Notes under the pieces: model-generated
What the model was told of the DNA's origin: nothing
The model's database searches: none
What the model saw: only the letters and a program-made list of their open reading frames with translations
Shown: in pieces, positions 15,491 through 23,172 of the stretch
Layout of the letters: every line of letters starts with the position of its first letter
Position numbering within the stretch: position 1 is the first letter of the stretch
Source: Candidatus Dojkabacteria bacterium UBA2259
GTDB lineage: Bacteria > Patescibacteriota > Dojkabacteria > SC72
NCBI GenBank assembly: GCA_002347605.1
Contig: DDXN01000018.1
Location: 1 to 24,454 of the forward strand
DNA: 24,454 nt
Direction: 5' to 3'
Position numbers and translations under genes: made by a program

Positions 15491-15506
15491 TTTTACTCAT
15501 CAACTT

Positions 15507-15947
15507 ATGACACAGCTATTTGAGGAAAACATAGATGACGACTGTGAGCTATCAGTTGAAACTCTTTTGCAAGAATTTGGGAAAGAGGCATATACTAATT
15601 CTGACTTACTACAAACATTAACGATTGCTTCTTACAAAGATTATTTGGAAGAGGGTTACGGTTATTTAGAATCTGTTATACAAGCGTATGACAAGGGAAA
15701 CAGATTTTTTCATAATGAGGCTTATGATATATGTGCAATTGGAAAAACATGGCCAGATTTCTGTAAACATCCTCAAGATGAAAATCTAGTATTGCGATCT
15801 CAAATAGTTAACAATATTGGTGAGAAAATGTATCTACGAGAGAGATTTGAGAAATTTGTAGAGAGTAACAGAGCTGTTATTGTTGGGAATGCGAATAGTG
15901 CTCTATCTTCTAAATTAAATGAGAAAGAGAGAGTTATTTCTTCTTAA
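15507..15947 (+). CDS. unknown acidic protein downstream of tRNA-Gly (146 aa)
   Basis: No family is recognised. The frame is open further upstream through both tRNAs, but that part cannot be coding; the ATG at 15507, 16 bases after tRNA-Gly, is the sensible start. The protein is soluble, acidic at the N-terminus (EENIDDDCELSVETLL) and mostly helical-looking, with three cysteines. Its 3' end overlaps the convergent DedA gene by 14 bases. The lack of a Shine-Dalgarno sequence fits its neighbours. The gene could be carried on the tRNA transcript. Confidence 0.6.
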   Translation: MTQLFEENIDDDCELSVETLLQEFGKEAYTNSDLLQTLTIASYKDYLEEGYGYLESVIQAYDKGNRFFHNEAYDICAIGKTWPDFCKHPQDENLVLRSQIVNNIGEKMYLRERFEKFVESNRAVIVGNANSALSSKLNEKERVISS

Positions 15948-16548
15948 GTAATGATATCCATTTAGAAATCTTTTTCCTATTTTTTACTATTAGAGATATT
16001 ACTAAGTATCCAATTACTATTATCACAATCCATTTATCAAAGATACGAAGATATTTTTTAATAACATCAATGGTACCAACTTTGAAACTAAAATATGCAA
16101 TTAGAAAGGAATAGATGTATGTACCTACAAATACTGCAAGAGAGAAAAGAAAAATATTCATTCTTAAAAATCCTCCTGCTACGCCTACTACAACTCTTAC
16201 CCAAGGTACAAATCTTGTAAAGAGGACATACCAATAACTTTTTGCTTTAAGCTTATCCTTATTTTTTTCAAAGTTTTCCTTATTTATTTTTAAATATTTA
16301 CCATTTTTATCTATCCATTTATATATTTTCTTCCCAGTAAATATGAACCCTAAAAGGTATACAGGATATGCCCCAAGAACTTCCCCAATTCCTACTACTA
16401 GGGCTATTTTATATAAATTGAAACCCTTTGTTGCAAGTACTGACATTACTATTTCTGTTGGAAAGACCCCTAAGGAGGATATAAAAAGACCGGGATAACC
16501 TAAATTAATAAAGAACTGTAAAATTTTTGTGAGTATTAAGTCTATCAT
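15934..16548 (-). CDS. DedA/SNARE-associated family membrane protein (204 aa)
   Basis: DedA-family proteins are membrane transporters that include the flippases recycling undecaprenyl phosphate to the inner face. Visible family marks are the early acidic motif near FPTE (29-32), the re-entrant or helical segment GEVLGAYPVYLLG, and the signature FTRFVPWVRVVVGVAGGFLRM (R112, P115, R118, G125-G126, M130), followed by more helices and a lysine-rich tail. The length matches the family. It is divergent from ftsQ and ends 14 bases inside the convergent unknown gene. A role with UppP in carrier recycling is plausible but inferred. Confidence 0.88.
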   Translation of the reverse strand: MIDLILTKILQFFINLGYPGLFISSLGVFPTEIVMSVLATKGFNLYKIALVVGIGEVLGAYPVYLLGFIFTGKKIYKWIDKNGKYLKINKENFEKNKDKLKAKSYWYVLFTRFVPWVRVVVGVAGGFLRMNIFLFSLAVFVGTYIYSFLIAYFSFKVGTIDVIKKYLRIFDKWIVIIVIGYLVISLIVKNRKKISKWISLLKKK

Positions 16549-16554
16549 TTGTAC

Positions 16555-16565
16555 TATGCTATATT
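16555..16565 (-). promoter_or_regulatory. start-proximal AATATAGCATA box upstream of the DedA gene
   Basis: The 11 bases are identical to those upstream of uppP and again lie just before the ATG (6 bases away). An overlapping GATAAT (16563-16568) is a good -10 candidate giving a leader of about 7 bases. The function is inferred from position only. Confidence 0.3.
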
Positions 16566-16583
16566 ATCAGATATTTAATATCC

Positions 16584-16613
16584 TTGAAAAGTTCTTTAAA
16601 AATTCTCTATAGT
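16584..16613 (+). promoter_or_regulatory. probable sigma-70-type promoter of ftsQ
   Basis: TTGAAA (16584-16589) and TATAGT (16608-16613) are separated by 18 bases, each one mismatch from the consensus. The ftsQ ATG follows 16 bases later, implying a leader of about 10 bases. This is the best two-box promoter seen in the window and would start the division cluster. Confidence 0.55.
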
Positions 16614-16629
16614 AGGATAGACTTTGTAT

Positions 16630-17394
16630 ATGAGGAAATCAATACAAAGGAATGAAGCAGTTATTAACAGGATAAGAAGAGTGCCTTTCGTAGTTTTTCT
16701 TAAAAAGATTTTACCTGTAATAATATTTTTGCTTTTACTCTTTCTCTCGTTTGTTTTTGGATTATGGAATGTTAGAAGTTTTGAGTATATTGATTCTGAA
16801 TTGAGAAATGTTTCTACAGAGGAATTAGATTCATATTTGTCAGAGTATATTGGTAGAAACATATTTTTAATTAAACCCATTGATATACAAAAAAGCATAT
16901 TAGAGGGTAATGGGTATGTAAGAGAAGTACAGGTTAAAAAAGTATTGCCATCAAAATTGAGAATTACTATTAAAGAGTTCACTCCCTTGTATATTGGGTA
17001 TTCATCTGATGTATGCCTACTTTTTGCAGATACGGGAGAGGAGATAGCGCAAATATGTAGTGAGTGCAAACAGGAGTGTACAGGAAATGAGACAGAGTTA
17101 GTTACAATTACATCTGAAAGTATCTTAGAAAATAATGGTAAGTTAATATTCTATATGGAGATATACCGTATTCAGAAAGTTCTCTCTGTATTTAACTACC
17201 AAATAGTTGGGATACAGATAAATGATGGTATAGCAATTTTTTCTGATTTAGAGGGGCACACATTTCTGTTTGATATTTCATATGAGTTAGAGGAACAGTT
17301 AGCGAGAATGTATCTTGTAGGGCAAAAGATTGATATGGATATAATGAAATTTAAGAGTTTAGATCTTAGGTTTGAAAGACCGGTAATGAAGTAA
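16630..17394 (+). CDS. ftsQ: cell division protein FtsQ/DivIB
   Basis: FtsQ is a bitopic membrane protein that links early and late division proteins. The 254-residue product has a basic cytoplasmic N-terminus (MRKSIQRNEAVINRIRR), one membrane helix at about 22-46, a POTRA-like domain (about 47-118, with LIKPIDIQKSI, NGYVREVQVKKVLPSKLRITI and KEFTPLYIGY) and a C-terminal beta domain. A TTG two codons upstream could also start it, but the ATG is preferred. An unusual cysteine group (C128, C143, C146, C150) lies in the outer domain. It is the first gene of the ftsQ-ftsA-ftsZ order, 131 bases before ftsA. Confidence 0.88.
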   Translation: MRKSIQRNEAVINRIRRVPFVVFLKKILPVIIFLLLLFLSFVFGLWNVRSFEYIDSELRNVSTEELDSYLSEYIGRNIFLIKPIDIQKSILEGNGYVREVQVKKVLPSKLRITIKEFTPLYIGYSSDVCLLFADTGEEIAQICSECKQECTGNETELVTITSESILENNGKLIFYMEIYRIQKVLSVFNYQIVGIQINDGIAIFSDLEGHTFLFDISYELEEQLARMYLVGQKIDMDIMKFKSLDLRFERPVMK

Positions 17395-17525
17395 GGTAGT
17401 ATTTAATTTGACAAATAGGCAATACTTTGTGAGAATTGTATAACTTCTTGCTAAGTACATATTTTTTGATTATATTATATATACGACAAGTTTAAGTTAA
17501 GTAATATTTGACTGCCTTAAATCAT
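17395..17525 (+). promoter_or_regulatory. ftsQ-ftsA intergenic region, likely ftsA promoter
   Basis: This 131-base gap is long for the cluster. It has a perfect TTGACA at 17408-17413, with GAGAAT 17 bases on and TATAAC at 17439-17444 (too far for that -35), plus a TATATT at 17471. One or more of these could drive ftsA. No Shine-Dalgarno precedes the ftsA ATG, and no hairpin terminator is visible. Confidence 0.4.
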
Positions 17526-18815
17526 ATGGCACGAAAAACAATAACAGCTATAGATGTGGGTTCCTCAAAGATCACCACAGTAATATCTTCAGTAGAAGAT
17601 AACCAAGCACCATCGGTAATTGGAGTATGTTCATATCCTAGTAAGGGTATTAAAAAGGGGGTAGTAGTTAATATTGATGATGCAACAAACGCAATATCTG
17701 AGAGTGTAATGGCTGCTGAGAGAATGGCGGGTGTTACAGTTTCTGATGTGTATGTATCCATTAATGGTGAGTTAGTTACAAGTCTGAACAACAAGGGTGT
17801 TGTTGCTGTAGCTGGTGCAGAGATTACGATAGACGATACATACAGAGCTATTGAAAATGCTAGAACACTCTCTCTACCAGATAATCTTAATCCTATCCAT
17901 ATCATACCAAGGGAGTTTGTTGTTGATAGTCAGGGTGGTATTAAATATCCAATAGGGATGTCTGGTACTAGATTAGAGGTTGAGACACATATAATTACAG
18001 CTCCTAATTCCTATTGGCAGAATCTTAAAAAGTGTGTTGAGCAGTTAGGCTTGAATGTATTTGATGTTGTATTTACAGGTTGGGCATCAGCCCTCTCTGT
18101 CATAACAGATACCGAGAAGGAGTTAGGTGTAACACTTCTAGATATCGGTGCAGGTACAACAAGTATTTCCATATTTGAGGAAGGGTCTGTGATATATAGT
18201 GGAACAATTCCTTTGGGAGGTATAAATATTACCAGTGATATAGCTATTGGTTTACAGGTTTCATTAGAAGATGCTGAGAAGATTAAAGTCCATATGAATG
18301 ATTTAATTGAGAACAAGACAAAAGCAAAAAAGCTTTCTAATGATTCTACACCAGCACTACTAAGGAAAATTGAGGAGGAAGAGCCTAAGCTTAAAAAAGG
18401 TGATGAGATTGATCTTTCTGTTTTAGATATTCCTGGTAGAAAAGTTTCTAAAGAGATGCTTAAAAATATAATAGAGGCTAGATGTGAAGAGATATTTGAA
18501 GTGGCAAGAGAGAGTGTTGAGAAAGCTGGATTTAAAATTAATATGCCAGCTGGTGTTGTGATAACGGGTGGCTCTTCTCTATTAAAAGATCTATCCAAAT
18601 TTACTCAAGGTGTATTTGGTGTAGCTACTAGAATTGGGTATCCTTCTGGTTTAAGTGGTATGGTTGAAGAGATATCTGATCCATCTTTTGCATGTGTACA
18701 AGGATTAATTAAACATGCATTAGATGATGAAGTTGATGTTGAAGCTACTAAATCTAAAAGTAGTGGTACTTTTAAGAATAGAGTAGTAGAATGGTTTAAA
18801 TCTTTAATTCCGTAA
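17526..18815 (+). CDS. ftsA: cell division protein FtsA
   Basis: FtsA is an actin-like ATPase that tethers FtsZ to the membrane and recruits the divisome. The 429-residue protein begins MARKTITAIDVGSSKITTVI, the phosphate-1 loop. It has the SHS2 (1C) domain at about 80-160, the phosphate-2 loop LLDIGAGTTSISIF (204-217), the adenosine motif VVITGGSSLL (344-353), and a C-terminal amphipathic membrane-targeting helix (KNRVVEWFKSLIP). An in-frame TTG six codons upstream is possible, but the ATG gives the standard FtsA start. It lies 37 bases before ftsZ. Confidence 0.97.
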   Translation: MARKTITAIDVGSSKITTVISSVEDNQAPSVIGVCSYPSKGIKKGVVVNIDDATNAISESVMAAERMAGVTVSDVYVSINGELVTSLNNKGVVAVAGAEITIDDTYRAIENARTLSLPDNLNPIHIIPREFVVDSQGGIKYPIGMSGTRLEVETHIITAPNSYWQNLKKCVEQLGLNVFDVVFTGWASALSVITDTEKELGVTLLDIGAGTTSISIFEEGSVIYSGTIPLGGINITSDIAIGLQVSLEDAEKIKVHMNDLIENKTKAKKLSNDSTPALLRKIEEEEPKLKKGDEIDLSVLDIPGRKVSKEMLKNIIEARCEEIFEVARESVEKAGFKINMPAGVVITGGSSLLKDLSKFTQGVFGVATRIGYPSGLSGMVEEISDPSFACVQGLIKHALDDEVDVEATKSKSSGTFKNRVVEWFKSLIP

Positions 18816-18825
18816 ACTGCCCAGA

Positions 18826-18845
18826 TATAATATATTAGTTTAAGG
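18826..18845 (+). promoter_or_regulatory. ftsZ -10 box and Shine-Dalgarno
   Basis: In the short ftsA-ftsZ gap, TATAAT (18826-18831) is preceded at 17 bases by a weak TTTAAT. AAGG (18842-18845) stands 7 bases before the ftsZ ATG, at good Shine-Dalgarno spacing. ftsZ is one of the few genes in this window with a clear ribosome binding site, consistent with separate, strong expression. Confidence 0.5.
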
Positions 18846-18852
18846 TAAAGAT

Positions 18853-20100
18853 ATGTTAGTTACAACAAATGTAGACCCTGTTGCAAAAATTAAAGTAATT
18901 GGTGTAGGTGGTGCTGGATGTAATGCCATAAATACCATGATGACTGATTACGATATTCCAGGAGTTGAGTTTATGGCGTTTAATACTGATGCTCAAACTC
19001 TGAAGCTTTCTAAAGCACCTGTTACTCTTCAATTAGGTGAAAACCTCACTAAAGGTCTTGGAGTAGGTGGTAATCAAGAGTTAGGTGCACAATCAGCTGA
19101 GGAGAGTTTAGATCAGATTCAGGAGCATCTAGAGGGTGCAGATATGGTCTTTATAACTGCAGGTATGGGTGGTGGAACTGGTACTGGTGCTGCTCCAATT
19201 ATTGCTGGTGTTGCAAAGAATATGGGGGCATTAACAGTTGCTGTTGTTACAAGGCCATTTGATTTTGAAGGAAACAGGAGAAGAGAGATAGCCGAAGAGG
19301 GTATTAATAATCTAAGAGACAAGGTTGATACATTAATTATAGTTCCTAATCAAAGGTTACTTGAGATAACTGATGGAAATATGTCCTTTATTGAAGCAAT
19401 GAAATTGGTTGATTCGGTACTTGCTGAAGGAGTAAATAGTATATCTACATTGATAAGTCAGACAGGATATATTAATGCTGACTTTAATGATGCAAAATCA
19501 GTAATGCAAAATGCAGGTACAGCTTTGATGGGAATTGGGAGAGCTAGTGGTGAAAAGAGGGCTGAGTTAGCTGCTCGTGCTGCAACAACAAGTCCACTTT
19601 TGGATATGTCAATAGAGGGTGCTACAGGAGTACTTTACAATATTGTTGGTTCTGATTTAACCCTTCCTGAGATTAGTATGGTATCTGAATTAATCCAAGA
19701 GGCAGTTGATCCTTCTGCAAATATTAAATTTGGTGCTCAAATTGATCCTTCACTTGGTGAAGAGATAGTTATCACAATTGTTGCTACTGGTTTTGATGAG
19801 AACAAACAGGTATTTACAAAACAACAAAAAGGTGATGAAGATGACTCCTTTGGCTTTAATGAAATACAAACTCCTTCTCCAACCTTTTCTCTTGATGAAG
19901 ATGAACAGGAGAAAGAGAAGGTGGACGAAGAAGAGAAACTATTTGATGCTGTTGAAGATGAAGTACAACCTGAATCTACAGAAGATGGCGTATACAAAGG
20001 TGCTCAAAAGATTGATATTAACATGAGTGATGAATTTGAAGATCCATTAGACAAGCCTGCTTTTATGAGGAAGATGTTTAAAAGTAAGAAGAAGAAGTAA
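18853..20100 (+). CDS. ftsZ: cell division protein FtsZ
   Basis: FtsZ is the tubulin-like GTPase that forms the cytokinetic ring. Visible features are the nucleotide-binding IKVIGVGGAGCNAIN (13-27), the tubulin signature GMGGGTGTGAAP (104-115), and the T7 loop NADFNDAK with the catalytic acids D210 and D213. Next come a GTPase-activation domain to about 315 and a very acidic linker (about 322-385). The C-terminal peptide DKPAFMRKMFKSKKKK resembles the usual D-I-PAFLRR tail that binds FtsA, but is more basic at the very end. The length of 415 is typical. Confidence 0.98.
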   Translation: MLVTTNVDPVAKIKVIGVGGAGCNAINTMMTDYDIPGVEFMAFNTDAQTLKLSKAPVTLQLGENLTKGLGVGGNQELGAQSAEESLDQIQEHLEGADMVFITAGMGGGTGTGAAPIIAGVAKNMGALTVAVVTRPFDFEGNRRREIAEEGINNLRDKVDTLIIVPNQRLLEITDGNMSFIEAMKLVDSVLAEGVNSISTLISQTGYINADFNDAKSVMQNAGTALMGIGRASGEKRAELAARAATTSPLLDMSIEGATGVLYNIVGSDLTLPEISMVSELIQEAVDPSANIKFGAQIDPSLGEEIVITIVATGFDENKQVFTKQQKGDEDDSFGFNEIQTPSPTFSLDEDEQEKEKVDEEEKLFDAVEDEVQPESTEDGVYKGAQKIDINMSDEFEDPLDKPAFMRKMFKSKKKK

Positions 20101-20101
20101 G

Positions 20102-20323
20102 GTGGTTATCAAGGTTACTGTAAAAACTTCTTCAAAAGAAGTTCTCATTAAAAAAATAGATGATGTGTATCGTATATCTCTAAAAAGTAAACCATTTCAT
20201 AATAGTGCTAATTTAGAATTAATAGGTGTTTTGTCATCATATTTTCATATTCCTAAATCTTCTGTTAAGATATCTCATGGGTTAAGGAGTAAGAATAAAT
20301 TAATTGAGATAGATAGAGAATGA
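20102..20323 (+). CDS. YggU/DUF167 family protein (73 aa)
   Basis: This small alpha/beta protein matches the DUF167 pattern: VTVKTSSKEV at the start, then SLKSKPFHNSANLELIGVLS, IPKSSVKISHGLRSKNKLIEI. The biochemical function of the family is unknown. It starts with GTG one base after the ftsZ stop, and its TGA overlaps the ftsW ATG (ATGA), so it is translationally coupled on both sides. The position between ftsZ and ftsW suggests cotranscription, not necessarily a division role. Confidence 0.85.
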   Translation: MVIKVTVKTSSKEVLIKKIDDVYRISLKSKPFHNSANLELIGVLSSYFHIPKSSVKISHGLRSKNKLIEIDRE

Positions 20324-21627
20324 AATTAGGTAATGGAAAGGCAAGGAGATTAAAAATAGACCCATTGATACTAATTCCAGCTGTTCTAATCTCCTTTATA
20401 GGTATAATCTCTTTACTATCCACTACCATTGAAAGTAATGGCTCGTTTGGAGACGTATCAATTGTTTACAAGCAGATCTTTTTCATATTTATTGGCTTTC
20501 TTCTCTATTTTCTAATCTCAATTATCGACATTTCTCTTTTTAAATATGTTCAAGTAATAGTTCCGATATATGTATTTACACTACTTCTTTTGGTTGCAGT
20601 GTTTCTGTTTGGTCCAGTTATTAACTATGTTCAAAGATGGCTAGTAATTGGTGGTATACAGATTCAACCTTCAGAGATTGCAAAAGTTACAGTAATACTT
20701 ACCACTGCCGCTATATTCGCATTTAAAGGAAGATACAATCAGTGGTTACTTTTTTTAATATCCTTCATTGCAGTTATACCAATAGTCCTACTAGTATACT
20801 TTGAACCAGCAGGTAGTATGTCTCTGCTAATTCTCCTGTTATGGTTTCTTGTTGCATTTACAGGACTTAGTAACCAGCTAAGGAATAGTATCGCATTAGT
20901 AATTGTTGGCCTACTGTCATCTACATTCTTTTTGATTAGCTACAGTGACAAATGGATATATCTTTTACTATCCTTAGTAGCTCTAATTATTGGAATCTTT
21001 GCCTTCTATTACAGAAACAGTTGGAGATTGTTAATTGTACTTAGTTTTGTTGTTGGTATTTTGATTGGTTCAAGCTCTGTAATACTTTACAAAAATGTAT
21101 TAAGAGATTACCAAAAAGAGAGAATAGAGGCATTTTTAAATCCGAAAGAAAGTACACAAGATATCGGTTTTAATGTGAATCAGGCAAGGATTGCCATTGG
21201 ATCTGGGCAGATATGGGGTAAAGGTTTCGGAAATGGTACTCAAAGTAAGAGAGATTTTCTTCCTGAACATCAAACCGATTTCATATTTGCATCCTTTGCA
21301 GAAGAGTTCGGATTAGTTGGATCTCTCTTTTTACTTACCCTTTTTGGAATAGTAATTGTAAGAGGATTAGTTGTATCTGTAGATAATGCAAACAACTCTT
21401 TTTACTCAATGATCTTGATTGGTGTAACTATGAAGCTCCTTTTGGAAATATTTGTTAATATTGGAACTAATCTAGGTGTTTTACCTGCTACAGGTATTCC
21501 ACTTCCTTTAGTAAGTGCAGGAGGTACCATTACTGTAATGACACTCTTTTCATTAGGTGTGGTTCAAAGTATAATAAACAGAGGTGGAAGGCATAGGAAT
21601 ATTAAGAATTTAATTGACAATTACTAA
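20320..21627 (+). CDS. ftsW: SEDS-family peptidoglycan glycosyltransferase, FtsW type
   Basis: SEDS proteins polymerise glycan strands from lipid II together with a class B penicillin-binding protein. The 435-residue protein has about ten membrane helices. It carries the motifs YVQRWLVIGGIQIQPSEIAK (103-122), ARIAIGSGQIWGKGFGNGTQ (289-308), FLPEHQTDFIFASFAEEFG with the predicted catalytic D320, and GVLPATGIPLPLVSAGG near the C-terminus. The placement beside ftsQAZ favours FtsW over RodA, though sequence alone does not settle this. No penicillin-binding protein is encoded in the window. Confidence 0.92.
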   Translation: MKLGNGKARRLKIDPLILIPAVLISFIGIISLLSTTIESNGSFGDVSIVYKQIFFIFIGFLLYFLISIIDISLFKYVQVIVPIYVFTLLLLVAVFLFGPVINYVQRWLVIGGIQIQPSEIAKVTVILTTAAIFAFKGRYNQWLLFLISFIAVIPIVLLVYFEPAGSMSLLILLLWFLVAFTGLSNQLRNSIALVIVGLLSSTFFLISYSDKWIYLLLSLVALIIGIFAFYYRNSWRLLIVLSFVVGILIGSSSVILYKNVLRDYQKERIEAFLNPKESTQDIGFNVNQARIAIGSGQIWGKGFGNGTQSKRDFLPEHQTDFIFASFAEEFGLVGSLFLLTLFGIVIVRGLVVSVDNANNSFYSMILIGVTMKLLLEIFVNIGTNLGVLPATGIPLPLVSAGGTITVMTLFSLGVVQSIINRGGRHRNIKNLIDNY

Positions 21628-21651
21628 TTAATAAATTAAAATCCTTTCGTT

Positions 21652-21984
21652 ATGGACAAAACTGAGAAAAAAGAAAAATTCGCAATAATCAAAATTTCTG
21701 GTACACAACTTAAGGTGTATGAGGGTAAGGAGTATGAAGTAAACAAACTAGAGGGGAAGAAAGGGGACAAGATAGAGGTTACAGATGTTTTACTTTTCTT
21801 TGATGGTAAAGATACTAAATTAGGAGACCCATTAGTTAAAGATAGTAAGGTTGTACTTGAGATTACATCCCAGAAAAAAGATAAAAAGGTAGATGTATTC
21901 AAATACAAAGCTAAATCTAGATACAGGAGAAGTATGGGTTACAGGGCTTTAATTAGTAGAGTATTGGTTAAGAAAATAGTCTAA
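21652..21984 (+). CDS. rplU: 50S ribosomal protein L21
   Basis: L21 is a small 23S rRNA-binding protein of the large subunit. It is recognised by FAIIKISGTQLKVYEGKEY near the start, the KKGDKIEVTDVLLF strand and the basic YKAKSRYRRSMGYR segment near the C-terminus. At 110 residues it has a short lysine-rich extension before the conserved start. Its TAA shares one base with the next ATG (TAATG), coupling it to the downstream methyltransferase. No Shine-Dalgarno is visible. Confidence 0.93.
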   Translation: MDKTEKKEKFAIIKISGTQLKVYEGKEYEVNKLEGKKGDKIEVTDVLLFFDGKDTKLGDPLVKDSKVVLEITSQKKDKKVDVFKYKAKSRYRRSMGYRALISRVLVKKIV

Positions 21985-23150
21985 TGCGATATTTTTTTGA
22001 ATGTGGTAATTTCTTTGATATCTCCCTTGCAGAGCTTAGTGCAGTATTTGAGGCATATAATTATCCAAAGGATAGTATAAAGAGAGTAAGTAATACAATA
22101 TTACTCATTGAGAGTAATACACTTACTAAAGATATCCTTAATCGAATTTTTTCTAGATTAGCAGGTTTTATTCGATATGGTCAGATTATAGATGATTTAG
22201 ACTCCTTTCTCACTCCATATCTAGAGAGGAAGAAAGTGGTATATGGTATATCTGTATTAGGAGAGAGTGATATTCAAACAAAGGATATTGAGAGGCTTTC
22301 AAATGAGATAAAAAGGGGGTTTAGAAGCGAGGGTATATCTACAAGGTTTCTTTTACCTAAAAAGAAAGAGTTAAATGCTGCACAAATTAGTAATAATCAT
22401 TTACTTGAGAATGGATTTGAGCTTTGTATTTTCGAAGGTGGTAATGGAAAAATGTATGGTGCTACACTTGGAATTCAGGATATTGAATCTTTTGTTAAAA
22501 GAGATATACAAAGGCCTAGTATAGATTTTGATATGGGTGTATTACCTCAGAAATTAGCAAGAGTAATGTGTAATCTTACCGGTTTGAAAGAGGGTATCAT
22601 ATGGGATCCATTCTGTGGTAGTGGAACAATATTAATGGAAGCAGCGGTATTAGGTTTTGATATATTGGGTTCAGATATTGACTTAGGAGCCATAGAGAGT
22701 GTTAACAACAATATTGGGTGGTTATCGAAAGAGGGAATGACAAATAATATTAAGTATAATGTTTTTCAATTAGATATTAATAATATTGAAAGAAGGGTAG
22801 TTAAAGATTTAAAAAATACAGGTATAAACGCAGTTGTTTGTGAGCCTTTTATGGGACCACCTCAAAGAAGGGTAGTAAGTGAAAGGGATGCAGAGGAGTT
22901 GTTAACTTCTGTAAGGAATCTGTATGTCTCACTCTTTTCTGTGATAAACGAAATATCCAGAAGAGGGTTTAAGGTCGTACTGATTGTTCCTTCCTACAAG
23001 AGTAAAAAGGGATGGCTAACTTTTAATATATCTCAACTTGTCGGTAAAAAATGGGATATACTAAACAGAAAATATACTCAAGGGGACTTGAAATGGAAGA
23101 GGATAAATAGTATTATTGCAAGGAATATTTTCATACTCGAAAAGAGGTAG
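21984..23150 (+). CDS. Trm11/TrmG10-like SAM-dependent RNA methyltransferase (388 aa)
   Basis: The C-terminal half is a Rossmann methyltransferase: motif I WDPFCGSGTILMEA (207-220), the ribose-binding acid in GSDID (D231), an acid after the next strand (D264), and a motif IV region VVCEPFMGPP (285-293). The order matches Trm11/TrmG10 tRNA guanosine-N2 methyltransferases, whose motif IV is normally DPPY; here it is E-P-F-M. The N-terminal 170 residues are compatible with a THUMP-like RNA-binding region, but this is not clear by eye. It sits between rplU and rpmA, overlapping rplU by one base. The substrate (tRNA or rRNA) is not determined. Confidence 0.78.
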   Translation: MRYFFECGNFFDISLAELSAVFEAYNYPKDSIKRVSNTILLIESNTLTKDILNRIFSRLAGFIRYGQIIDDLDSFLTPYLERKKVVYGISVLGESDIQTKDIERLSNEIKRGFRSEGISTRFLLPKKKELNAAQISNNHLLENGFELCIFEGGNGKMYGATLGIQDIESFVKRDIQRPSIDFDMGVLPQKLARVMCNLTGLKEGIIWDPFCGSGTILMEAAVLGFDILGSDIDLGAIESVNNNIGWLSKEGMTNNIKYNVFQLDINNIERRVVKDLKNTGINAVVCEPFMGPPQRRVVSERDAEELLTSVRNLYVSLFSVINEISRRGFKVVLIVPSYKSKKGWLTFNISQLVGKKWDILNRKYTQGDLKWKRINSIIARNIFILEKR

Positions 23151-23172
23151 TTAAATTAAATAAAACAGAGAA

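Noticed and set aside
15204..15503. Minus-strand ORF of 99 codons
   Set aside because: It is antisense to both tRNAs and to the end of the cohesin-like gene; its protein is an artefact of tRNA sequence.
15354..15506. N-terminal extension of the 146-residue unknown protein
   Set aside because: The open frame upstream of 15507 runs through tRNA-Phe and tRNA-Gly, so it cannot be a natural coding start.
16596..17069. Minus-strand ORF of 157 codons
   Set aside because: It is antisense to the first half of ftsQ, which has a good promoter, start and domain structure.
18011..18598. Minus-strand ORF of 195 codons
   Set aside because: It is antisense to ftsA and serine-rich, as expected of a complementary frame.
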